Shown here one piece after another: positions 1-6,874 of a DNA stretch of 9,776 nucleotides; the first letter of the stretch is position 1; every line of letters starts with the position of its first letter. A model generated the notes under the pieces. It saw nothing but the letters and a program-made list of their open reading frames with translations. It did no database searches and was not told the origin of the DNA. The translations under genes and the position numbers were made by a program. This DNA comes from Actinobacillus sp. (GTDB taxonomy: Bacteria > Pseudomonadota > Gammaproteobacteria > Enterobacterales > Pasteurellaceae): positions 1 to 9,776 of the forward strand of contig JAHHQX010000027.1 in the NCBI GenBank assembly GCA_020026155.1, read 5' to 3'.

Positions 1-26
1 ATCAAATAATTAGCGATTTACGCTTA

Positions 27-54
27 AAAAAAGGGAGCTTCGGCTCCCTTTTTT
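27..54. terminator. Strong Rho-independent terminator with TTCG tetraloop
   Basis: A perfect 12-bp stem (six A then GGGAGC, closing on GCTCCC then six T) surrounds a TTCG tetraloop at 39-42. The A-run on one side and the T-run on the other let it work in both directions. It most likely ends a gene lying left of the window. The 20 bases before it are too short to identify that gene. It also insulates the small gene starting at 120. Confidence 0.9.
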
Positions 55-119
55 GCTATACGAATGGGGGATTTTTTTTGTAAAATTTATTTTTTAGGTG
101 ATATATAAAGAGAAAATAG

Positions 120-347
120 ATGACGGATTTTTATATTGTTTTAGGTTTGGCGCTATTAAGTATTTTTATTCTCGGATTCCTTGGATTAGGCGGAACGCTC
201 CTATATCTAAGAATAAATAAAATTAATTTTACAAAAGAAAATAAAAAGATTCTGATGATCGGCATGATTGCAAGTGGAATTTTTTGTCTTTTATTTATTG
301 TTATTGAATTATTTTGGTATTGGCTCTGCTTTTTCGGGACCGATTAG
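120..347 (+). CDS. Small two-helix inner-membrane protein, unknown function
   Basis: This 75-residue protein is not one I recognise. Two hydrophobic segments, at about residues 4-30 and 44-70, are joined by a short basic, polar loop (RINKINFTKENKK). That pattern fits an integral inner-membrane hairpin with the loop in the cytoplasm. There is no cleavable signal peptide, lipobox or enzyme motif. The start is preceded by a weak purine-rich stretch (AAAGAG, 7-8 bases before the ATG) rather than a full Shine-Dalgarno sequence. It stands alone, just after the terminator at 27-54. No hairpin terminator is visible after its stop, so some transcription could run on towards the gene at 534. The reading frame is plausible as a real gene because of its clean two-helix pattern, but with only 75 codons I would not exclude a chance ORF. 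Confidence 0.55.
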   Translation: MTDFYIVLGLALLSIFILGFLGLGGTLLYLRINKINFTKENKKILMIGMIASGIFCLLFIVIELFWYWLCFFGTD

Positions 348-365
348 TCAATTTATTTAACTTTT

Positions 366-411
366 CTATGGAATTTATTTTCTTTTCTCTATGGAATTTA
401 TTTTCTTTTCC
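366..411. repeat. Tandem duplication of a 23-bp AT-rich unit
   Basis: Two adjacent copies of a 23-base unit beginning CTATGGAATTTATTTTC occupy 366-388 and 389-411, and differ only at the last base. They lie in the 186-bp gap (348-533) between the small membrane protein and the His-rich secreted protein, about 120-165 bases before the latter's start codon. The rest of the gap shows a short inverted repeat TCACT-atg-AGTGA at 487-499. There is no convincing -35/-10 pair and no terminator. Confidence 0.85.
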
Positions 412-533
412 TAAAATTTTGCATAAACTTTTCTGAAAATAGTGGCGTCTAAGAAACAGATTAATAGAATTTGTCTAAATTTATGTTCACTATGAGTGAT
501 ACTGCAAATATTCATTAGATCTTAAGGAAAACC

Positions 534-1256
534 ATGAAAATTTTAGGAAAAAACATCATTACCGTGGCATTGTTGTCATCTTCAATTATTTTTGCAAGCC
601 CAGCAATGGCACGTGGACACCATCATCATTATTATGGCGGTGGTCGTCATCATTATTCGTCCTATCCAAGTTATCGTACACCAGTATATCGTAGTTACAC
701 CACAAACTATTATGGTGCCCGTCAATTACCTCCTTCGTCACGTGGTGCAGATAGCACTTTTAATCGTTCTGCTAGTGAGACGACAACGGCAACACAAGAT
801 AAATCTCATTTAAAATCTAATTTATTAAGCGGGGGAGCAGGTTTACTTGCAGGATATGCTTTATCTAAAGCGATGGAGGATCACGATTCCCACGCTACTG
901 CTACAACATCGGCTCCAGTAGAACGTGTTGTAGAACAACAACCTGTTGAGTCAGCACCTGTTCAACCCGTGCAACAGACTCAGTATCAACAGGCACCACA
1001 ACCCCAATACCAGCCAATGCCACAAACAGTAGCTAATCCACAAGCATTGCAAGAAAATTATCAAAATGCATTGAATAATGCTCAGCCTAATGTACAACGA
1101 CAAGGTCAAATTGCCTTATCTGCATTGAATCAATTGCAGTATGCAGCCGAATCGCTACAAGCATCAGGAAATCTTTCAAATGCTGATTTAATGCGCATTC
1201 AAAATGATCGTAATGATATTTTAAGCGTGCTTGCAAATAGCGTGGGTGTACATTAA
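534..1256 (+). CDS. Secreted His/Tyr-rich N-terminus, Gln/Pro-rich hypothetical protein
   Basis: The product (240 residues) begins with a clear Sec signal peptide: a Lys-containing start, a hydrophobic stretch (IITVALLSSSIIFA) and a signal peptidase I site after ASPAMA near residue 26. The mature N-terminus is rich in His, Tyr, Gly and Arg (RGHHHHYYGGGRHHY), which could bind metal ions or be surface-interactive. A Gly-rich hydrophobic stretch follows at about residues 98-113 (LLSGGAGLLAGYAL). Next come a Gln/Pro low-complexity linker at about 130-175 and a helical C-terminal part with no Cys. I do not recognise a named family, and metal binding is inferred only from composition. The start has a good Shine-Dalgarno AAGGAA, 6-8 bases upstream. 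The gene ends at the bidirectional terminator at 1268. Expected location is the periplasm, or the envelope if the Gly-rich segment inserts into membrane. Confidence 0.85.
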   Translation: MKILGKNIITVALLSSSIIFASPAMARGHHHHYYGGGRHHYSSYPSYRTPVYRSYTTNYYGARQLPPSSRGADSTFNRSASETTTATQDKSHLKSNLLSGGAGLLAGYALSKAMEDHDSHATATTSAPVERVVEQQPVESAPVQPVQQTQYQQAPQPQYQPMPQTVANPQALQENYQNALNNAQPNVQRQGQIALSALNQLQYAAESLQASGNLSNADLMRIQNDRNDILSVLANSVGVH

Positions 1257-1267
1257 TTAAAAATAAG

Positions 1268-1293
1268 AAAAGGGGATATCAAATCCCCTTTTT
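1268..1293. terminator. Bidirectional terminator between convergent genes
   Basis: A perfect 10-bp stem, AAAAGGGGAT paired with ATCCCCTTTT, encloses a 5-base loop. It lies 11 bases after the stop of the His-rich protein gene and 16 bases beyond the stop of the minus-strand acid phosphatase gene. Runs of A and T on either side let it end transcription from both. Confidence 0.88.
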
Positions 1294-1309
1294 ATTTTAA
1301 TTGGAGAAA

Positions 1310-2062
1310 TTATTTACCATTCCAAGGGTGAAGGGTTAAATCTTTGGCACGGGTGAAACTGCCGTAGGTCGGATTTGGAATAATAATCCATTTTGTGCCA
1401 TAGTTATTTTTATGTGCTTTCACAAAAGCTACACGTTCTTTATTGGATTTATGATAAACATCGCTACCAAAATCATCTAGATTATCCCCAACCATAAGCG
1501 CAATGTGATAACCTTGATCCATTACTGCTTTAACGCGAGCCGCCTTATCACTGGTATCAGTACGTAAAATTAAATGCTGTTTATCCACTTGTGGGAAGCC
1601 GAGCGCTTTAAGATTATCGACGGTTGCTTGATAAGATTTTTGGCTACGGTTAGAGATATAGAACATATCGCCACCATGTGCAACCACGAATTTAGCAAAA
1701 TCAACCGCACCTGGAATTTCAGTAGCTTCACGTGCCTCGCACCATCTATCCCAAGATTCTGACCAGTAAGGTTGATGATGGGCGACTTGCCAGGCTGCAT
1801 ATTTGCTATTGTTAATCATTGTTTCATCAAGATCGACAATGACGGCATTTTTTCCGCGCATTTTATTTTTTAAGAATGCCATTTTTGCATCATTAAAAGC
1901 TTGGTAGGATAATGCCTCAAATTCACCTGAATTTTGCATCCACATTACCGCAAGTTTACTGTCAGTAGGCGTTAATTTATTCATATCGACAGAAGTTGAA
2001 CAACCTGCTAATGCCATAACAGCTGTGCTTAGCAAAACAGCAACAAGTGATTTCTTTTTCAT
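1310..2062 (-). CDS. Class C acid phosphatase / 5'-nucleotidase, lipoprotein e(P4) family
   Basis: This is a 250-residue HAD-superfamily phosphatase of the class C, e(P4) type. The H. influenzae relative (hel) removes phosphate from nucleoside monophosphates, including nicotinamide mononucleotide, so that NAD precursors can be taken up. A lipoprotein signal ends in ALAGC (Cys21, with Ser at +2), which predicts an outer-membrane anchor. HAD motifs are visible: VDLDET (nucleophile Asp77 and Asp79), SNR at 137-139, Lys173 in DKAAR, and GDNLDD with metal-binding acids at 193-197. The chosen ATG has AAGGAG 8 bases upstream. A TTG seven codons earlier would place that Shine-Dalgarno inside the coding region and is less likely. 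The protein is about 20 residues shorter than H. influenzae e(P4) near its C-terminus (PTYGSFTRAKDLTLHPWNGK), so it may be an ortholog or a paralog. Family assignment is firm; the physiological substrate is inferred. Confidence 0.93.
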   Translation of the reverse strand: MKKKSLVAVLLSTAVMALAGCSTSVDMNKLTPTDSKLAVMWMQNSGEFEALSYQAFNDAKMAFLKNKMRGKNAVIVDLDETMINNSKYAAWQVAHHQPYWSESWDRWCEAREATEIPGAVDFAKFVVAHGGDMFYISNRSQKSYQATVDNLKALGFPQVDKQHLILRTDTSDKAARVKAVMDQGYHIALMVGDNLDDFGSDVYHKSNKERVAFVKAHKNNYGTKWIIIPNPTYGSFTRAKDLTLHPWNGK

Positions 2063-2173
2063 TCCTAATTCTCCTTTTACCAATAGAAACGAAAATATTT
2101 TAGAAGAAAAATAAATCGCTTAACGTGATCACGCCCGCAAAATCAGATTATTTTTTTAAATTTAAATGAATAA

Positions 2174-3097
2174 TTATTTTAACGCTGCACTCAATTTTCC
2201 CGAATTTTGCAATAAAAGTTGTTGTGCTGTTGTCTTTTCTAAACCAGTTAAAATCATCAAAATGGCGAGTTTTGCATGATTATCGGCACAGATTAAAGCA
2301 TTTTCTGCTTTTCTTTTAGAACAACCTGTCGCCTCGCAAATAATATTGATCGCTCGTGCCTGAAGTTTTTTATTGCTGACTTTTACATCAACCATCAAGT
2401 TTTGATAGCATTTTCCAAGTAAGACAAAACTTGCGGTGGTGAGCATATTTAAAATCATTTTTTGTGCTGTACCCGATTTTAAACGGCTTGACCCTGTAAG
2501 GACTTCGGCACCGACTTGAGGCACAAGGGCAATATTTGCCAAATTAGCAAGCGTGGAATTTAAATTACTGGTAATGGCAATCGTTTCAGCACCTTGCGTT
2601 TTAGCATATTCAAGCGCACCAATAACGTATGGCGTACGCCCACTTGCGGCAATTCCAACTAGAATATCTTTTTTACAAAAGTTGATGGATTGTAAATCTT
2701 GTTTACCTTGTTCTGGATTGTCTTCTACACCTTCCATGGCTTGAGTTAACGCCCGCGATCCGCCAGCAATAAGCCCTTTCACCATTTCAGGATCGCTTCC
2801 AAACGTTGGCGGGCATTCACTGGCATCAAGAACGCCTAAACGACCGCTTGTTCCCGCACCAATATAAATAAGCCGACCGCCTTGTTGAAAGGCACTAACA
2901 ATATTTTCCACTGCTTTGGCAATTTGAGGCAAAATATTTGCGATAGCCAATGGGATTTTCTTATCTTCTTCATTCATCAGATGGACAATTTCTAATGCAC
3001 TCATTTGATCAAGATGATAAGAAAAAGGATTACGTTTTTCGCTATTTAAATGTGTAACTTCTTGGAAAATAGCAGAATTTTCTGAATTAGGGTTCAT
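2174..3097 (-). CDS. murQ: N-acetylmuramic acid 6-phosphate etherase
   Basis: MurQ cleaves the D-lactyl ether of MurNAc-6-phosphate in the cytoplasm, giving GlcNAc-6-phosphate and D-lactate. This is the step after AnmK in peptidoglycan recycling. The 307-residue protein is close to the usual 300 and has the SIS fold. It shows the sugar-phosphate loop GAGTSGRLGVLDASECPPTFG (residues 80-100 in two stretches), the SGRTPYV motif at 152-158 and GSSRLKSGTAQK at 202-213. Glu94 (in ASECPP) and Glu125 (in MEGVED) line up with the catalytic acids Glu83 and Glu114 of the E. coli enzyme. The ATG lies 11 bases inside the end of anmK, with AGGAAC 8 bases upstream, so translation is probably coupled. It is the last gene of the glmU-anmK-murQ operon. 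No clear terminator hairpin follows in 2063-2173. Confidence 0.98.
   Translation of the reverse strand: MNPNSENSAIFQEVTHLNSEKRNPFSYHLDQMSALEIVHLMNEEDKKIPLAIANILPQIAKAVENIVSAFQQGGRLIYIGAGTSGRLGVLDASECPPTFGSDPEMVKGLIAGGSRALTQAMEGVEDNPEQGKQDLQSINFCKKDILVGIAASGRTPYVIGALEYAKTQGAETIAITSNLNSTLANLANIALVPQVGAEVLTGSSRLKSGTAQKMILNMLTTASFVLLGKCYQNLMVDVKVSNKKLQARAINIICEATGCSKRKAENALICADNHAKLAILMILTGLEKTTAQQLLLQNSGKLSAALK
2842..2851 (-). other. Candidate DNA uptake signal (Actinobacillus-type core)
   Basis: Read on the minus strand this is ACAAGCGGTC, an exact match to the core of the uptake signal used by the Actinobacillus/Mannheimia branch of Pasteurellaceae. It falls on the Thr-Ser-Gly-Arg codons of the conserved MurQ loop, so coding constraint could explain it. 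No exact Haemophilus-type core (AAGTGCGGT) was found in the window. Confidence 0.35.
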
Positions 3098-4205
3098 AAA
3101 GTGTTCCTAAACTCGTTGTCTGTGAGGCACCCGTAACGGAGGGTAAATTAGAAGTATAATTGTGGATACGGCAATAAGCTAGCCACGCAAACGCAGCCGC
3201 CTCGACATCATCCGGATCAATGCCAAAAGGTGCCGTGGTGGTAATTTCCCACTGGGGTAATAGCCGTTTAAATGCCTCAACAAGCGCAAGATTTTTAGCG
3301 CCGCCTCCACAAAGTAATAGACGTTTGGGTTTATGGCTTGTTTCTTGCCATTGTTGTAAAACGTGTGCTGAACATTGGGCAGTAATTTCGACTAACGTCG
3401 CCTGAATATCTTGAGGTTGCGCATTTTCAGCTTTTGCCAGATGGCATATTTTTTTAAGCCACGCTAAATTGAAATATTCGCGTCCAGTGCTTTTTGGAGC
3501 GGGAAGTTGAAAATAAGGATCGCTTAACGCACACGCCAGCAAATTCGGTAAAATTTTGCCTGTTTTTGCCCAATCGCCATTTTTATCGAACGGTAAGCCT
3601 AAAGATTTCTCAATCCAAAGATCGAGTAAGGCATTCCCTGGGCCCGTATCAAAGCCTATAACATTGGTTTTAGAAAGTAGGGAAACATTACTGATGCCGC
3701 CGATGTTTAATACGGCAGTCGCATAATTTTTATCGAAAAATAGGGCGTGATGAAAAGCAGGGACGAGCGGTGCACCTTGTCCTCCCAGTACCATATCTTT
3801 ATTGCGAAAATCTGCCACAGTGGGAATCCCTGTTCGGGTGGCAATAATCTGCGGATTACCGATTTGCATCGTAAAAGGGTAGGCACCACTCGGCGCATGC
3901 CAAATTGTTTGTCCATGGCAACCAATCGCGACGATATCTTGCTTAGTTAATTGATTTTCTTTTAAAAATTTTAACGAGCAGTCTGCATAAAGTTCACCGA
4001 GCGCTTGTTGCAATTCGCCAAGTTTTTGTAAATGTACCGTCCCTTGATGCAATGCCAGTAAATCTTGGCGAAGATTTTCTGGCATGGGGTAGGTGGTGGC
4101 AACTTGCATTTGTGCTTTTTGAGCAGAAAAATCAACGAGCGCCATATCTACGCCATCTAAACTGGTTCCTGACATAATGCCGATATAGAGATTTTTCTGA
4201 CGCAT
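3087..4205 (-). CDS. anmK: Anhydro-N-acetylmuramic acid kinase
   Basis: AnmK opens and phosphorylates 1,6-anhydro-MurNAc, released from anhydro-muropeptides in the cytoplasm, to MurNAc-6-phosphate using ATP. MurQ, encoded next, uses that product. The length of 372 residues matches the family (369 in E. coli). Visible motifs of the ASKHA-type kinase fold are the N-terminal phosphate loop GIMSGTSLDGVD (9-20), GCHGQT (95-100), ADFRNKDMVLGGQGAPLVP (131-149), LNIGGISN (166-173), GFDTGPGN with the likely catalytic Asp186, and LLLCGGGAKN (297-305) in the nucleotide-binding half. It starts 8 bases after the glmU stop. The weak AGGT Shine-Dalgarno overlaps that stop codon, which suggests coupled translation. 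Its last 11 bases overlap murQ. Confidence 0.98.
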   Translation of the reverse strand: MRQKNLYIGIMSGTSLDGVDMALVDFSAQKAQMQVATTYPMPENLRQDLLALHQGTVHLQKLGELQQALGELYADCSLKFLKENQLTKQDIVAIGCHGQTIWHAPSGAYPFTMQIGNPQIIATRTGIPTVADFRNKDMVLGGQGAPLVPAFHHALFFDKNYATAVLNIGGISNVSLLSKTNVIGFDTGPGNALLDLWIEKSLGLPFDKNGDWAKTGKILPNLLACALSDPYFQLPAPKSTGREYFNLAWLKKICHLAKAENAQPQDIQATLVEITAQCSAHVLQQWQETSHKPKRLLLCGGGAKNLALVEAFKRLLPQWEITTTAPFGIDPDDVEAAAFAWLAYCRIHNYTSNLPSVTGASQTTSLGTLYEP

Positions 4206-4213
4206 TGGGCTAC

Positions 4214-5602
4214 CTATTTTTCTTTGCGTGGACGTGCCCAGTTTTCACGATAAGTTTGTTTTGAGCGAGAAACCACAAGGCTATTTTCTGGAACGGTTTT
4301 CGTTACCGTCGTACCCGCACCTACCGTTGCACCATCGCATACTTTTACAGGCGCGACAAGTTGTGAATCAGAACCGACAAATACATCGTTTCCGATTTCA
4401 GTTAGGTGTTTGTTTTTACCATCATAATTACAGGTAATTACACCCGCACCGATATTACAATCTTCGCCCATTTTAGTATCACCAACATAGGATAAGTGAT
4501 TGATTTTAGAACCTTTTCCAATAAAGGATTTTTTCACTTCGACGAAGTTACCAATATGAGTTTGTGGTGCTAATACAGTTTCAGGACGTAAACGTGAAAA
4601 TGGACCAATTTGAGAGCGTTCGCCAATCACCGCATTTTCAATCACAGAGTAAGGTTTAATTTCAACATTATCGCCGATTTCGCAGTTTTTTAAGAAAACG
4701 CCTGCACCAATACGAACTTGGTTACCCACGCTAACTTTACCTTCGATAATTACATTTACATCAATTTCAACGTCTTTACCGTGCGTAAATTCACCGCGTA
4801 AATCAAAACGTTGTGGATCTAAAATCATGACACCTTCAAGGAGTAAGCGTTTAGCTTGTAATTTTTGGTAGTAACGTTCAAGCGCTGCAAGTTGTAGGCG
4901 ATTATTCGCACCTTCTACTTCCATAAAATCATCTGCTTGAACCGCAACGATTTGTTCACCATCTTGTTTTGCAAGTGCAATTACGTCGGTCATATAGTAT
5001 TCATGTTGGGCGTTGTTATTATTTAAACGTCCGAGCCATTTACGGAAATCTTTACCGCTTGAAACCATAACGCCCGTATTTACCTCACGGATTTGCTTTT
5101 GAGCCTCATTAGCATCTTTTTGTTCAACGATGCCGACTACTTCACCTTGCTCATTACGTAAAATTCGACCATAACCTGTCGGGTTGTCTAAAACAACAGT
5201 TAAAAGTGCAATACCATTTTCTGGTTTTGCCGCGATAAGTTTTTGTAAGGTTTCTGGTTGAATCAGTGGTGCGTCACCGTAAAGCATTACGATGTTTTCA
5301 TCATCTTCAAAGAAAGGTTCTGCCTGTTGCATTGCATGCCCAGTACCAAGTTGTTCTGCTTGATAAACCCAATTCACTTTTTCATCTTTTAAGGCATCTT
5401 GCATGATTTCACGAGCATGTCCGTAAATAAGATGAATATTTTTCGCATTAAGGGCATGAGCCGTATCAATTACATGTTTTACCATTGGTTTTCCTGCCAC
5501 TTTATGGAGGACTTTAGGTAAATCAGAATACATTCTTGTGCCTTTACCAGCAGCAAGGATAACTGCGCTTAAAGCTTGAAGATTTGATGAATTTTTTTGC
5601 AT
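4214..5602 (-). CDS. glmU: Bifunctional GlcN-1-P acetyltransferase / GlcNAc-1-P uridylyltransferase
   Basis: GlmU acetylates glucosamine-1-phosphate with acetyl-CoA and then joins it to UTP. The product, UDP-GlcNAc, is the precursor of peptidoglycan and lipid A. At 462 residues it is full length (456 in H. influenzae). The N-terminal uridylyltransferase domain (about 1-235) has LAAGKGTRM at 16-24, YGDAP with metal ligand Asp110, and VEGANNR with Asn233. A linker helix leads to the left-handed beta-helix acetyltransferase domain (about 258-450) with many I/V-G hexapeptides, the general base His369 in NHLSYVGD, and CNYDGKNK at 391-398. The start has AGGAAA about 7 bases upstream. It is the first gene of the operon. 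A TAAAAT box in the divergent intergenic region is a possible -10, but its -35 is poor. The gene should be essential. Confidence 0.99.
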   Translation of the reverse strand: MQKNSSNLQALSAVILAAGKGTRMYSDLPKVLHKVAGKPMVKHVIDTAHALNAKNIHLIYGHAREIMQDALKDEKVNWVYQAEQLGTGHAMQQAEPFFEDDENIVMLYGDAPLIQPETLQKLIAAKPENGIALLTVVLDNPTGYGRILRNEQGEVVGIVEQKDANEAQKQIREVNTGVMVSSGKDFRKWLGRLNNNNAQHEYYMTDVIALAKQDGEQIVAVQADDFMEVEGANNRLQLAALERYYQKLQAKRLLLEGVMILDPQRFDLRGEFTHGKDVEIDVNVIIEGKVSVGNQVRIGAGVFLKNCEIGDNVEIKPYSVIENAVIGERSQIGPFSRLRPETVLAPQTHIGNFVEVKKSFIGKGSKINHLSYVGDTKMGEDCNIGAGVITCNYDGKNKHLTEIGNDVFVGSDSQLVAPVKVCDGATVGAGTTVTKTVPENSLVVSRSKQTYRENWARPRKEK

Positions 5603-5740
5603 AATTTTTCCTAAATTTTTCGGCTATATGGCGTTATTTTAGCGTACTTTTTAGGAGATGAATATAAATAGTCCACTGGAGGCACTCAGAATAGGGGGAT
5701 AGGCAGGAAAAAATAAAGTACAGGACTGACCACATAATCA

Positions 5741-5769
5741 TTCTCAAATGGTTAATTCTAGAGTAAAAT
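5741..5769 (+). promoter_or_regulatory. Predicted sigma-70 promoter of the CsgG-family lipoprotein operon
   Basis: A TTCTCA box (5741-5746, four of six consensus bases) is followed by a 17-base spacer and TAAAAT (5764-5769, five of six). This puts the transcription start roughly at 5776 and leaves a leader of about 35 bases that includes the AAGGAT Shine-Dalgarno just before the ATG at 5811. The -10 box forms the left end of an inverted repeat. Confidence 0.45.
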
Positions 5770-5792
5770 GCGGAAATTTTATCCGTATTTTA
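5764..5792. repeat. Inverted repeat over the -10 region, operator- or hairpin-like
   Basis: The arms TAAAATGCGGA (5764-5774) and TCCGTATTTTA (5782-5792) are complementary at 10 of 11 positions. The exception is a G opposite T, which would still pair in RNA. The spacer is 7 bases. The repeat lies on the predicted -10 box and start site of the lipoprotein operon, ending 18 bases before the start codon. It could be a repressor operator or a 5'-leader hairpin. It is unlikely to be a terminator because the stem ends in A/T pairs and the gene follows at once. Confidence 0.6.
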
Positions 5793-5810
5793 AAATTTTA
5801 AGGATTTTCT

Positions 5811-6479
5811 ATGTCTAAAAAACTTCTCTCTATTTCACTTGCATTGACGACACTTCTCACGGGCTGTGCAATGGAAGGGCATAACACGTTGCCAACAGAA
5901 TCTGTTGCGACCTACCAACAACCATACTATGGCGTAAAATCAAGTATTGCGATTGGTCAATTCAATAATAGCAGTACTTTTATGAACGGTGCATTCTTTG
6001 AAGGACAAGATCAGCTTTCTAATCGTGCTAAAACGTTACTTATCGCAGATTTACAACAAACAGGACGCTTTAACGTGCTAGATCGTGCCAATATGCAACA
6101 ATTAGCGGCAGAAGCGAAATTAAGCGGTCAAAAATTAAAATTACAAGGTGCGCACTATGTCGTTACCGGAAATATTACAGGTTTTGGACGTAAAACCGTG
6201 GGCGATCAAGAATTATTTGGCATCTTAGGTCGTGGTAAAAAACAAGTTGCTTACTCACAAGTGACATTGAATGTCGTGAATGTACAGACTTCACAAGTTG
6301 TGTATTCCGTACAAGGGGCAGGTGAATATAACTTATCAAATCGCGAGATTTTAGGTTTCGGTAGTACTGCAAGTTATGATGCAACCTTAAATGATAAAGT
6401 TCTTGGACTTTCTATTCGCGATGCAGTGAATAAATTGGTTGCAGGTATCCAACAAGGGCAATGGACGCCAAGTAAATAG
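5811..6479 (+). CDS. CsgG-family outer-membrane lipoprotein
   Basis: This 222-residue protein has a lipoprotein signal ending LLTGC (Cys19, Ala at +2), so it should be acylated and sent to the outer membrane. The body resembles CsgG, the curli export pore: SIAIGQFNNSS (45-55), RAKTLLIADLQQTGRFNVLDR (72-92 in two stretches), a VVTGNITGF strand (117-125), SQVTLNVVNVQTSQVVYSV (149-167) and a C-terminal helix ending GIQQGQW. E. coli CsgG is 277 residues. The region matching its first membrane hairpin (about 127-150) is present, while that matching the second (about 165-195) is about a dozen residues shorter and the C-terminal tail is missing. It starts a three-lipoprotein operon with DUF4810- and DUF799-type partners. 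No curli subunit or nucleator gene is visible, so the cargo is unlikely to be curli. The Shine-Dalgarno AAGGA is 6 bases before the ATG. Confidence 0.9.
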   Translation: MSKKLLSISLALTTLLTGCAMEGHNTLPTESVATYQQPYYGVKSSIAIGQFNNSSTFMNGAFFEGQDQLSNRAKTLLIADLQQTGRFNVLDRANMQQLAAEAKLSGQKLKLQGAHYVVTGNITGFGRKTVGDQELFGILGRGKKQVAYSQVTLNVVNVQTSQVVYSVQGAGEYNLSNREILGFGSTASYDATLNDKVLGLSIRDAVNKLVAGIQQGQWTPSK

Positions 6480-6508
6480 TTAGTCAGGATGGCTAGGAGA
6501 AAATTTAT

Positions 6509-6874
6509 ATGAGGAAATTGATAGCAATAGGGACATTGGCAACGCTTCTTGCAGCGTGTAGTAGTGGACCACGCCCGCTTTATTATTGGGGCAATTATCA
6601 AGATCAGGTTTATCAATATTATGTGGCGCCAGGTGATTTAGCGACACAGAAAGAAGCACTTCTGAAAATTATTCAAGAAGCTAAGGCTGAAGATCTACCT
6701 GTTGGTCCAGGCGTTTATGGGCATCTAGGTTTAATCGAAATGCAACAAGGTGATGTTGTTGCTGCACGCGAGGCTTTCCAAAAAGAGGCAACACTTTATC
6801 CAGAATCTAAACAGTTTATCCAGTTTATTACTCATGCGAAAAGTGCCCAAAAAGCGAAAGGGAGAGCAAAATAA
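6509..6874 (+). CDS. DUF4810-type lipoprotein, second gene of the CsgG trio
   Basis: A 121-residue protein with a short lipoprotein signal ending LLAAC (Cys17, Ser at +2), which predicts an outer-membrane anchor facing the periplasm. The mature part starts with an aromatic segment PLYYWGNYQDQVYQYY (23-38). It continues with a helical repeat resembling one tetratricopeptide unit (GVYGHLGLIEMQQGDVVAAREAF, 68-90 in two stretches, then TLYPES) and ends in a basic tail. This combination, between CsgG-like and GNA1162-like genes, is typical of the DUF4810 family. Its biochemical role is unknown; the TPR-like part suggests binding another protein. It lies 29 bases after the CsgG-family gene with AGGAG 9 bases before the ATG, and its stop overlaps the next start by one base (TAATG). 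Confidence 0.87.
   Translation: MRKLIAIGTLATLLAACSSGPRPLYYWGNYQDQVYQYYVAPGDLATQKEALLKIIQEAKAEDLPVGPGVYGHLGLIEMQQGDVVAAREAFQKEATLYPESKQFIQFITHAKSAQKAKGRAK

Noticed and set aside
592..813. Overlapping plus-strand ORF within the His-rich protein gene
   Set aside because: It is an out-of-frame reading of His/Tyr codons giving Ile/Val-rich sequence, with no ribosome binding site of its own.
2063..2083. Upstream TTG start for the acid phosphatase adding seven residues
   Set aside because: The AAGGAG ribosome binding site lies within those codons and fits the downstream ATG, which also begins a normal lipoprotein signal (MKKK).
6175..6616. Minus-strand ORFs opposite the first two lipoprotein genes
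   Set aside because: They lack ribosome binding sites and family features and lie opposite well-supported genes.
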